The notes: generated by a model from the sequence alone, not told the origin. A DNA stretch of 15,367 nucleotides from an uncultured Clostridia bacterium (GCA_947594095.1 CANQEA010000029.1:1-15367), one strand, 5' to 3'. Shown: positions 1 to 7,911, counted from the stretch's first letter. Numbers and translations: made by a program.

Positions 1-1
1 A

Positions 2-799
<798 letters not shown>

Positions 800-818
800 A
801 AGAAGGAGTGGAAGTTTT

Positions 819-2007
819 ATGAAAATCCTAGTTTTAAACTCTGGTAGTTCGTCTTTAAAATATCAAGTAATTGATATGGATACAAATGAAAGATTAGCAA
901 AAGGATATTACGAAAGAATTGGACAAGATAACTCATTTTTAACACATACTGTTCATGGAGAAAAACATAAATTTGAGCACCCAGCAAAAGACCATGAAGA
1001 AGCAATTGCATTTGTTTTAAATCGTATAACAAATGACCATTATGGTGTACTTAAAAGTTTAGATGAATTAAGTGGTATAGGACATAGAGTTGTGCATGGA
1101 GGAGAAAAGTTTAAAAATTCTGTTGTAATAACAGATGAAGTAATTGAAGAAATAAAAAATTGCTCTAATTTAGCACCACTACATAATCCAGCAGCAATAC
1201 TTGGAATAGAAGCATGTAGAAAAATTGTACCAAATTTAAAAATGGTTGCAGTTTTTGATACTGCATTTCATCAAACAATAGACAAAGATAAATACACTTA
1301 TCCAATTCCTTATGAATATTACGAAAAATATAGTGTAAGAAAATATGGATTTCATGGAACATCTCATCAATATGTTGCAGAACGTGTAGCAGAGATTATG
1401 GGAAAAGATATAAAGGAATTAAAAATTGTAAATTGCCATTTAGGGCAAGGAGCAAGTATATGTGCAATTAAAAATGGTAAATCTGTTGAAACAAGTATGG
1501 GTTTAACACCACTTCGGAGGAATACCAATGGTAACAAGAAGTGGAGATATAGATCCATCTGTTGTAACATATCTAATGAAAAAAGAAAACATAAATGCAG
1601 ATGAAATAGAAAATAAATTAAATAAAGAATCTGGAATGTTTGGAATATCAGGTGTATCAGTAGATATGAGAGATATTGAATTTGAGGCAAAATCAGGAGG
1701 AATTCATGCTCAGATAGCTATGGATGTATTTCATTATCAGATTGCAGGATATATTGCAAAATGTGCAGTTGCAATGGGTGGAATAGATGTTATAACATTT
1801 ACAGCAGGTATTGGAGAAAAATCTCCTGTTTCTAGAAAAGCTATATGTGATTATTTAGGAGTATTTGGGGTAAAACTTGATGAAGAAAAAAATAATACAA
1901 GAGGAGAAGAAATAGAGATATCATCTAAAGATTCAGAAATAAAAGTATATGTAGTTCCAACAAATGAGGAACTTATGATAGCAAGAGAAACTATGAAAAC
2001 AAATTAA
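819..2007 (+). CDS. ackA: Acetate kinase, copy 1, interrupted by a +1 frameshift at codon 232
   Basis: Acetate kinase transfers phosphate from acetyl phosphate to ADP. The ATG at 819 follows AGAAGGAG at good spacing. Visible motifs are NSGSSSLKY near residue 7, HRVVHGGE (Arg90), DTAFHQ (Asp147), KYGFHGTSH and NCHLGQG. The first frame then reads CTT (1512-1514) CGG AGG and runs into a TGA at 1602-1604, giving 261 aa with a meaningless basic tail. Skipping one base (1515) continues as [16 protein letters not shown] to the TAA at 2007. The joined product is 395 aa, the normal family size, and it includes the Arg240 that corresponds to catalytic Arg241 of the Methanosarcina enzyme. Both halves are otherwise well conserved with no other lesion, so the gene looks maintained rather than decaying. 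ackA2 carries the same shift. Programmed +1 recoding, split translation from the internal ATG at 1528, and a true mutation are all possible. Confidence 0.93.
1506..1563 (+). other. Frameshift site and conserved 58-bp block in ackA1
   Basis: The reading frame changes by +1 at CTT CGG AGG (1512-1520). The 58 bases at 1506-1563 are identical to 2717-2774 in ackA2. The block can fold into a hairpin: CCACTTC (1509-1515) pairs perfectly with GAAGTGG (1538-1544), and an inner TACC (1523-1526) pairs with GGTA (1530-1533) around an AAT loop. GGAGG (1516-1520) lies in the unpaired part, 7 nt before an in-frame ATG (1528) of the second frame. The shift and the repeat are seen directly. A recoding or regulatory role is inferred. 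Confidence 0.75.
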
Positions 2008-2029
2008 AATTTAGAAAGGAACGATTTAA

Positions 2030-3227
2030 ATGAAAATATTAGTGTTAAATTGTGGTAGTTCATCACTTAAATACCAATTAATAAATATGGAAACAGAAGA
2101 AGTTATGGCATCAGGCAAATATGAAAGAATAGGAGAAAAAGAAGCATTTATTACACATAAAGTAAATGGTCAAAAAATTGAAATAAAAAATCCTGCATAT
2201 AACCATACAGAAGCAATTGAGTTTACTTTAGAGCAATTTACAAATCCAGAATATAAAGTAATAGATAGTTTAGACGAAATAAATGCAATAGGACATAGAC
2301 TTGTACATGGTGGAGAAAAAATATCTGAATCAGTTATTATAGATGAAAATGTAATTGATGTTTTAAAAGAATATACAGACCTAGCACCATTACATAATCC
2401 AGCATGTATTTTAGGAATAGAAGCATGTAAGAAGGTTATGCCAGGAAAGCCAATGGTGGGTGTATTTGATACAGCTTTCCATCAATCAATTCCAAAAGAA
2501 AGATACATTTATCCAATACCTTATGAATATTACAAAAAATATAGTGTAAGAAAGTATGGCTTCCATGGAACATCACATATGTTTGTTTCAAGAAGATTAG
2601 CAGAAATAGTAGGAAAACCAATTGAAAATTTAAAGATTGTAACATGTCATTTAGGTCAAGGATCAAGTATATGTGCTGTAAAAGGTGGAAAATCAGTAGA
2701 TACAAGTATGGGTTTGACACCACTTCGGAGGAATACCAATGGTAACAAGAAGTGGAGATATAGATCCATCTGTTATAACATATATAATGAAAAAAGAAAA
2801 TTTAACAGCTCAAGAAATGGAAGATAAACTAAACAAAGAATCTGGAGTACATGGTATGACAGGATTAGCACCAGATTTTAGAGTAATTGAAGCAGAAAGT
2901 TACGAAAATAATGAAAAAGCAAAAACTGCTATGGATACATTTAAATACTCTATTGCAAGCTATATTGCAAAATATGCTGTTGCAATGGATGGACTAGACT
3001 ACATAGTATTTACAGGTGGAGTTGGAGAAAATCAAATAAATATTAGAAAAGGAATATGTGAACAACTTTCATTTATGGGAGTCGATTTAGACATTGATGC
3101 AAACAATATTAGAAGTGAAGAAAAAGAAATAACAAAGCTAAATTCTAAAATAAAGGCATATGTAATTCCAACTAACGAAGAACTTATGATTGCAAAGGAA
3201 ACAAAAAAATTAGTAGAAAATATGTAA
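2030..3227 (+). CDS. ackA: Acetate kinase, copy 2, interrupted by the same +1 frameshift at codon 232
   Basis: This second, tandem acetate kinase starts at an ATG preceded by AGAAAGGA. It is clearly paralogous to copy 1 but diverged in both DNA and protein. Motifs are [33 protein letters not shown] and CHLGQGSS. The first frame reaches CTT (2723-2725, codon 232) CGG AGG and would end at a TAA at 2825-2827, giving 265 aa. Skipping base 2726 restores [16 protein letters not shown] through to the TAA at 3227, for a joined product of 398 aa. Without the shift the product lacks the catalytic TRSGDID Arg and the C-terminal nucleotide-binding half, including the conserved TNEELMIA segment. The gene is 22 nt after ackA1 and 25 nt before the MFS gene, in one apparent transcript. 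It has the same coding integrity on either side of the shift as copy 1. Confidence 0.93.
2717..2774 (+). other. Frameshift site and conserved 58-bp block in ackA2
   Basis: This is the second copy of the block described at 1506-1563, identical over all 58 bases. The shift site CTT CGG AGG is at 2723-2731. The potential outer stem is CCACTTC (2720-2726) with GAAGTGG (2749-2755), and the inner stem is TACC (2734-2737) with GGTA (2741-2744). The internal GGAGG is at 2727-2731 and the internal ATG at 2739. Bases just outside the block (2716 and 2775) differ from copy 1, which marks its limits. Confidence 0.75.
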
Positions 3228-3252
3228 TACTAACTTAAGGAGTAAAATACAA

Positions 3253-4554
3253 ATGAACGAAAAAATAACTAAAGCAAGAAAACAGAATATGAAAATTTAT
3301 GCATTATACAGGGCAGTATCTTTAGACTTAATATTTTATTATGCAATAGAGTTTATCTTTATTACACAAGTTAAAAACATACATCCTTCTGATTTTGTAC
3401 TAAGTACTTCATTTTTTGCAGTAATGATAGTAATTTTACAGATACCTGCAAGTATGGTTGTAAATAAATTAGGAACCAGAAAATGTACGATTATAGCAAA
3501 TATATTTAATTTTATATTTGTTTTGCTTATAATGTTGTGTAATAATCTGGGTATGTTATTTATTGCACAAACATTTAGTGCAATGTGTTTCTCTTTAAAA
3601 GATATATCAGACCCTACTCTTCTTAGATTTTCAATTCCACATTCAAAAAAGAAAGGCGAAATATTTTCTAAAATAGAAGGAGAAGGATTTAAGAACTATA
3701 ATTATATAAATGCGGCAACATCAATACTATCTGGATTTTTATATATGGTAAATCCATATATTCCAATGGTAGGTTCTTGCTTATTTACACTTTTAGCAAT
3801 ATTTATATCATTTGGATTCCAAGAAATAGAAATAGATACACAAGAAGAACAAGGAGAACAAGAAGAACTGCCAAAAGAACCTTTGAAAGAAAGATTAAAG
3901 AACTTAATAGATGGATTATCTTTTATTATTAATTCACAAAGATTAAGAAGTTTGTTTTTATATAGTGGAATGATGTGGGGAATATTTTGCGTAATATCAA
4001 CACTTAGAGACAGTTTATTAGTAGATTTTGGAGCACCTGCTTATGTAATTACACTAGTAACTGCAATTGTTGGTATTGCTTCTGCTAAGGGTTCTAAACT
4101 ACAATTAAAATTTCACAAAAAACATAGAAACAAATCATTATCAATTATGCTAATTTTAACATTGTTTGGAATATTAGTTGCAGGATTAATAGGAATTATA
4201 AAACCACCATTTATTATTGCAGTCATAATTATTGCTCTATGTTTTATTATAACTAATTTTGTAAAAGGATTATATAATGTTCTAGTTACAAGGTATTTAG
4301 GGAATTTTTCAACACCTGAAATTTTAACACAAATTATGGCTATAAATGGCATGAGTAGAAATGTTTTTAGGGCTATAATTTGTTCCTTAGGTTCATATTT
4401 ACTTAAAGTTACAAATACTGCTAATGCATTAATTATTATAGGAATTATATTTGGTATTGCAGGCATGGGATTAATTAGTTATATGAAGTTAAGACTTGGA
4501 TTAAAGCCCGAACAGTATGATGAAAATGAGATATATAGTAAGAAAAATACATAA
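3253..4554 (+). CDS. Major facilitator superfamily-type membrane protein
   Basis: This is a 433-aa, very hydrophobic protein with the pattern of about twelve membrane segments in two halves, separated by a charged, Glu-rich cytoplasmic loop near residues 193-215 (QEEQGEQEELPKEPLKER). After the first two membrane segments there is a short basic turn, NKLGTRKC (near residues 73-80), resembling the MFS loop 2-3 signature. AAGGAG lies 10 nt before the ATG. It is the last gene of the pta-ackA-ackA transcription unit, with a gap of 25 nt. The substrate cannot be read from the sequence. Its position suggests a transporter linked to central metabolism, but it could equally be an efflux protein of the type often annotated simply as MFS transporter. 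The family call is fairly secure and the function is unknown. Confidence 0.75.
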   Translation: MNEKITKARKQNMKIYALYRAVSLDLIFYYAIEFIFITQVKNIHPSDFVLSTSFFAVMIVILQIPASMVVNKLGTRKCTIIANIFNFIFVLLIMLCNNLGMLFIAQTFSAMCFSLKDISDPTLLRFSIPHSKKKGEIFSKIEGEGFKNYNYINAATSILSGFLYMVNPYIPMVGSCLFTLLAIFISFGFQEIEIDTQEEQGEQEELPKEPLKERLKNLIDGLSFIINSQRLRSLFLYSGMMWGIFCVISTLRDSLLVDFGAPAYVITLVTAIVGIASAKGSKLQLKFHKKHRNKSLSIMLILTLFGILVAGLIGIIKPPFIIAVIIIALCFIITNFVKGLYNVLVTRYLGNFSTPEILTQIMAINGMSRNVFRAIICSLGSYLLKVTNTANALIIIGIIFGIAGMGLISYMKLRLGLKPEQYDENEIYSKKNT

Positions 4555-4597
4555 AATAAATTATTTTAAAAAATTATGTAGAAATAATAAAAAATAC

Positions 4598-4626
4598 TAG
4601 ACTTTTAAAAAATTTTTTTATATAAT
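4598..4626 (+). promoter_or_regulatory. Probable sigma-A-type promoter for the coiled-coil gene
   Basis: TAGACT (4598-4603) as -35, a 17-nt spacer that is very A/T-rich, and a perfect TATAAT (4621-4626) as -10. It lies about 30 nt upstream of the ATG at 4657, and a GGAGG ribosome site sits between them. No clear GC-containing terminator hairpin follows the MFS gene, so some read-through from upstream is possible. Confidence 0.6.
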
Positions 4627-4656
4627 ATAAGAAATAATTTTAATGGAGGAGTTAAA

Positions 4657-6477
4657 ATGTACGAGAGAAGTGCCATTGTTTTAGAAAGATATTTTGAAAA
4701 AATTTTTGGATTAGATCAAAAGCACAATGTTAAACAAAACTATCAAAATTTTTGTAATCTAGTAGAAGAAATAAAAAAATATCAGTTAATCTTAACTGAA
4801 GAAGAAAAGATTATAAAAGAATTTGATGAAAAGGCAAATGATATACAAGAGATACAAAAAACACAAGAAAAACTTTATAAAACAAATATAAAATTAGAGG
4901 AAGATAGAGAACAACTTTTTAATGATTTAGAAGAAAATCCAAATATAATTGAAAAGAAACTAGAAAAAATAGAAACAGCAATAGAAAAAAACAATATTCA
5001 ATTAAAAGATTTAAAAATAGAATTTGTGGATAGCCTTACTAATTTCAATGATAAGAAAAAAGAAAGAAACGAATTTACGAAAACTAGAAGAGAAGGAGAA
5101 AATGATTATTTTGAATGTATAAAAAATGCAAGTGAAACATTTTCTTCAATAGAAATAGAAAAAATTCAAGAAATAAAAGATTTTTTATCATCAGAAAAAA
5201 ATGACACAGAAAATGAACTAAACGAGTTAATGAAGAAAAATGGAAAAAATGAAAAAGTACCATTTAATGAAGAAGTTATAAAAAGAGCAGTAAAAACTAG
5301 AATTGATATTGCTGAAAAAGAAGCAGAATGTTATATTACTGTTTACGAAAAAATGAAGAGATTAATGGCAGAGATTGAAAATGATAGTCTAAAACTTGGA
5401 AAATATCTAAAAACAATAAGAGATGTAGGAATAAAAATGGCATTTTTAGAAGCAGAAAAAGAATATATTGTAGCATTTCTAGATAACGAAAGAATGACAG
5501 TTATAAATGGACAAAAAGCTCACTCTAAGTTTATGGAAGATGCATGTACGCTTTACGACCTAGATATTGCACAAATTGATAATTTATATACACTTGTGCA
5601 AAAAGAAGTAGAAGGTAAATCTACGAAAAAAGGATATAAAGAATTATACAATATTGAATATTTAGAAAATCTGGAGAGCAAAGAAAGAAACTTTGAAGAA
5701 GAAGTTGATAATTATAAAATTAGTAGGGCAACAGTCATAAATCCAAACTATTGGAGAATACAAGGCATAAAAAATATCTATGTTGTATTCCAAGAGGAAT
5801 TAAAAGAAAGATTTCAAAAAGATTTATCAGAATATAATCCTGTTAAAGTTCAAGAAATTGAAACAGACAAAATATTTGAGAAATCATCAGACACGATTAA
5901 AAGCAAATTTAATTTAAAAAACATATTAAGCGGAGAAGATGAACTAGATAGTGAAGAATTTGACGAAGACGATGAAAATAACTTTGAAGATGAAGATGAA
6001 TATAATGAAGATTATGATGATGAAGAAATAGAAGAAAATGATGATTACGATGATGAAGATGACGACTACGAGGACGAAGATGACAATGAATATTATGATG
6101 ACGATGAAGACGAATACGAAGATGACGACGATTTTGAAGATGAAGAGGAATATGATGATGAAGAGTATGATGAAGAAGAATACGAAGATGATGAAGATTT
6201 AGATGACGAGGGCTTTGAAGATAATGATGAATTCGAAGACGAAGAAGATACGAACAACGAAGAATCAAATAAACTTGAAGATGCTGAGCAAGAAGATGAG
6301 GATACAGAAGAATCAAACGAAATCGAAGAAGTTATAAAGAAAATTGAAGAAAAAAATGATAGCAACAAAGACGAAGATGAACAAAATAAAAATGGAAAGA
6401 AAAAAGGAAAGAGCAAACATTCTAAAGATGGTTCAAAAGGAGGACTATTTAGCAAGTTCTTTTCTAATAAAGAATAA
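4657..6477 (+). CDS. Coiled-coil protein with long Asp/Glu-rich domain and Lys-rich tail, unknown function
   Basis: I do not recognise this 606-aa protein. Residues 1-420 are mostly charged helix (E/K/N/I/L-rich, with heptad-like stretches around residues 40-135) and have no membrane segment or signal peptide. Residues ~427-535 are almost entirely Asp, Glu and Tyr/Phe (DDED, EYED, EEYDDEEY patterns), thinning to ~570. The last ~35 residues switch to a basic, Lys/Gly/Ser-rich tail ending LFSKFFSNKE. It is a single-gene unit with its own promoter, a GGAGG site before the ATG, and an intrinsic terminator. The acidic part resembles charge-rich, disordered regions of ion- or basic-protein-binding proteins. 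Possible roles are a structural, chaperone-like or division/envelope-associated scaffold, but nothing in the sequence decides this. Confidence 0.85.
   Translation: MYERSAIVLERYFEKIFGLDQKHNVKQNYQNFCNLVEEIKKYQLILTEEEKIIKEFDEKANDIQEIQKTQEKLYKTNIKLEEDREQLFNDLEENPNIIEKKLEKIETAIEKNNIQLKDLKIEFVDSLTNFNDKKKERNEFTKTRREGENDYFECIKNASETFSSIEIEKIQEIKDFLSSEKNDTENELNELMKKNGKNEKVPFNEEVIKRAVKTRIDIAEKEAECYITVYEKMKRLMAEIENDSLKLGKYLKTIRDVGIKMAFLEAEKEYIVAFLDNERMTVINGQKAHSKFMEDACTLYDLDIAQIDNLYTLVQKEVEGKSTKKGYKELYNIEYLENLESKERNFEEEVDNYKISRATVINPNYWRIQGIKNIYVVFQEELKERFQKDLSEYNPVKVQEIETDKIFEKSSDTIKSKFNLKNILSGEDELDSEEFDEDDENNFEDEDEYNEDYDDEEIEENDDYDDEDDDYEDEDDNEYYDDDEDEYEDDDDFEDEEEYDDEEYDEEEYEDDEDLDDEGFEDNDEFEDEEDTNNEESNKLEDAEQEDEDTEESNEIEEVIKKIEEKNDSNKDEDEQNKNGKKKGKSKHSKDGSKGGLFSKFFSNKE
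5935..6360 (+). repeat. Low-complexity acidic-codon tract (GAT/GAA/GAC-rich)
   Basis: This is an approximately 0.4-kb purine-rich coding tract built almost only from GAT, GAC, GAA and TAT/TAC codons, encoding residues 427-568 of the coiled-coil protein. The mixture of synonymous codons argues against a recently expanded simple repeat. The opposite strand is a pyrimidine-rich shadow that yields spurious Ser/Leu/His-rich open frames. Confidence 0.8.
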
Positions 6478-6484
6478 TATTATA

Positions 6485-6520
6485 AAAAATGGGAAACAGA
6501 TGGTTTTCCATTTTTTTGTT
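6485..6520 (+). terminator. Intrinsic terminator of the coiled-coil gene
   Basis: The stem is AAATGGGAAAC (6487-6497) with GTTTTCCATTT (6503-6513), eleven pairs including one G-U, around a 5-nt loop. It runs directly into a T-tract (6511-6517). It begins about ten bases after the TAA at 6475-6477, the expected place. Confidence 0.85.
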
Positions 6521-6549
6521 TTCACTTTGGAACTTATGTCAAAATATGT

Positions 6550-6557
6550 CATATAAT
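6550..6557 (+). promoter_or_regulatory. Candidate -10 element for the cotJ operon
   Basis: CATATAAT lies about 22 nt before the cotJA start and just upstream of the strong AAAGGAGG site. It is close to a sporulation sigma-E -10 (CATACAAT type) and also contains TATAAT. cotJ in Bacillus subtilis is a sigma-E operon. I do not see a convincing -35 for either sigma factor at the right distance, so the assignment is tentative. Confidence 0.35.
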
Positions 6558-6578
6558 GTACTAAAGGAGGAAACAAAT

Positions 6579-6941
6579 ATGTTTAGAAGATATCAAAAAT
6601 GTTGTTGTATGAACAATAACTATAGTAACAACTCATGTGATATGGAAAATGACGTATTAGAAAATAAATGTAATAATGTAACATCTTATGAAACAAATTA
6701 TGATAGCTGTGATTGTGGATTTGATGAAGAAAAAAGTGTATTCCCTGAAAATCCAATGCTTGCACAAAGTTATGTTCCAATACAATATATGGATAAAACA
6801 TTTAAACCAAATGTTGGGCTAAAAATGGGTACAATTTTCCCAGAATTAGTAAGCCCTTATATGCCATGTCAAGACATGGAAGAACAAAAATATATTGAAA
6901 AAACTAATAAAATTGGAAAGGGGTGTAATAAATGTCGTTAG
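6579..6941 (+). CDS. cotJA: Spore coat-associated protein CotJA, Cys-rich variant
   Basis: CotJA is a small spore-coat protein made in the mother cell and needed for coat assembly of CotJC in Bacillus. The diagnostic core is PMLAQSYVPIQYMDKTF followed by GLKMGTIFPELVSPY (roughly residues 59-94 of 120), matching the family's AYVPWQ...GTIFPEL...PY pattern. The start at 6579 is chosen because AAAGGAGG precedes it; the frame is open further upstream, but that part crosses the preceding terminator. It is unusually rich in Cys (ten residues), with CCC near the N-terminus, CDCG before the core and a GCNKC end. That suggests disulfide cross-linking or metal binding in the coat (inference). It overlaps cotJB by 10 nt, so the two are probably translationally coupled. 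Confidence 0.9.
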   Translation: MFRRYQKCCCMNNNYSNNSCDMENDVLENKCNNVTSYETNYDSCDCGFDEEKSVFPENPMLAQSYVPIQYMDKTFKPNVGLKMGTIFPELVSPYMPCQDMEEQKYIEKTNKIGKGCNKCR

Positions 6942-7288
6942 AAGAAAATAGAAACTGTGGATGTGATGATATGCCAGAAGTAAATGATAATACTTCATGC
7001 GGATGCAATAATAACAATGAACCTCAAAGATGTATTGATTGCGAAGAAAGAAGAGAAATGATTAATGAAATAAGAAGCTTAGACTTTGCAATTATAGAAT
7101 TAGCTTTATATTTAGATACACATCCAGAAGATGAAAAAGCTCTTTGCTTACACAGAAAGTATTGTAAACAAGTAAAAGAATTAAAAGATAAATATCAAAA
7201 AGTATATGGACCTCTAACCATAAATTACCCTTGCAATAAATGGAGATGGCTAGAAGAACCATGGCCTTGGGAAAGGGGGAATTTCTAA
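6932..7288 (+). CDS. cotJB: Spore coat protein CotJB, with Cys-rich N-terminal extension
   Basis: This 118-aa protein carries a CotJB domain in its C-terminal ~80 residues: EIRSLDFAIIELALYLDTHP, then KELKDKYQKVYGPLT, and the Trp-rich NKWRWLEEPWPWE ending typical of the family. The ATG at 6932 lies inside the end of cotJA behind AAAGGGG. Before the domain there is an additional ~35-residue segment with CGC repeated twice and CIDC, rich in Asn, that ordinary CotJB proteins of ~85-90 residues lack or have much shorter. Nine Cys are present in total. The stop overlaps the cotJC start (TAATG), a compact operon arrangement. It acts in the spore coat with CotJA and CotJC; its biochemical role is not established. 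Confidence 0.92.
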   Translation: MSLEENRNCGCDDMPEVNDNTSCGCNNNNEPQRCIDCEERREMINEIRSLDFAIIELALYLDTHPEDEKALCLHRKYCKQVKELKDKYQKVYGPLTINYPCNKWRWLEEPWPWERGNF

Positions 7289-7911
7289 TGTGGACTTATA
7301 ACAAAATGTTAGAATATCCAATAAATATAAAATGTACTGATCCAAAACTTGCTAAATTTATTATATCTCAATATGGTGGTCCAGATGGAGAACTTGCTGC
7401 ATCACTTAGATATTTATCTCAAAGATTTGGTATGCCAGATCAAAAATCAAAAGCAGTTTTAAATGATATTGGTACAGAAGAACTTGCTCACTTAGAAATG
7501 GTTGGAACAATAGTACACCAATTAACTAAAGATGCATCAATAGAAGAAATAGAAAAAGCAGGACTTGGAGCATATTATACAGACCACGGAGTTGATGTAT
7601 ATCCTTCATCTGCAGCAGGTGTACCTTTTACTGCAGCATATATTGCATGTAAAGGTGACCCAATTGCAAACTTACAGGAAGATTTAGCTGCTGAACAAAA
7701 AGCGAGAGCTACTTACGAAAAAATAATAAATCTTTGTCGTGATAATCCGGATGTAATTGACCCATTAAGATATTTAAGACAAAGAGAAGTAGTACACTTC
7801 CAAAGATTTGGAGAAGCATTAAGAGGAGTACAAGATAAATTAGCAGAAAAGAAATTTTATATGAATGACATGAAACCACTAGACAATTCATGTGGATGTA
7901 ATAATGATTAA
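7288..7911 (+). CDS. cotJC: Spore coat protein CotJC, manganese catalase family
   Basis: This 207-aa protein belongs to the dimanganese catalase-like family and is a coat component of spores. The metal ligands of the family are all visible: Glu35 (PDGELAASLRYL), Glu65 and His68 (GTEELAHLE), Glu136 (AEQKAR) and His170 (REVVHFQRF). Catalase-type activity is therefore plausible, though not shown by the sequence alone. The start at 7288 (MWTYNKMLEYP) is chosen over an earlier in-frame ATG at 7240 because it matches the family N-terminus, follows AAAGGGGG and overlaps the cotJB stop as TAATG. It ends in SCGCNND, echoing the CGC motifs of CotJB. Its last 250 bp are duplicated beyond the downstream toxin-antitoxin genes, so this 3' end may have arrived with that module. 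Confidence 0.95.
   Translation: MWTYNKMLEYPINIKCTDPKLAKFIISQYGGPDGELAASLRYLSQRFGMPDQKSKAVLNDIGTEELAHLEMVGTIVHQLTKDASIEEIEKAGLGAYYTDHGVDVYPSSAAGVPFTAAYIACKGDPIANLQEDLAAEQKARATYEKIINLCRDNPDVIDPLRYLRQREVVHFQRFGEALRGVQDKLAEKKFYMNDMKPLDNSCGCNND
7662..7911 (+). repeat. Direct repeat A: cotJC 3' end, upstream copy
   Basis: The last 250 bp of cotJC are repeated in the same orientation at 8994-9240. By eye there are 12 substitutions and one 3-bp deletion of an Asn codon, about 95% identity. Identity starts at AATTGCAAAC and stops at the TAA codon. The two copies enclose the mntA-hepT pair. Confidence 0.95.

Noticed and set aside
1506..2774. The ackA frameshifts as simple sequencing errors
   Set aside because: The same extra base occurs at the same codon in two separate, diverged genes and does not sit in a homopolymer. 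A shared assembly or read artefact is still possible and only raw reads can exclude it, so it is listed as a refutation test rather than the main explanation.
5909..6455. Long open frames on the minus strand rich in Ser, Leu and His
   Set aside because: They are shadows of the acidic GAT/GAA codon tract of the + strand gene. Their composition is extreme, no ribosome site is seen and they resemble no protein.
6489..6578. An earlier in-frame start for cotJA at 6489
   Set aside because: It would place the start inside the terminator hairpin and add residues unrelated to CotJA. The ATG at 6579 has an excellent AAAGGAGG.
7240..7287. An earlier in-frame ATG for cotJC at 7240
   Set aside because: It lies inside the conserved cotJB end. 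The family N-terminus MWTYNKMLEYP begins at 7288 behind a GGGGG site, and the TAATG overlap is typical.
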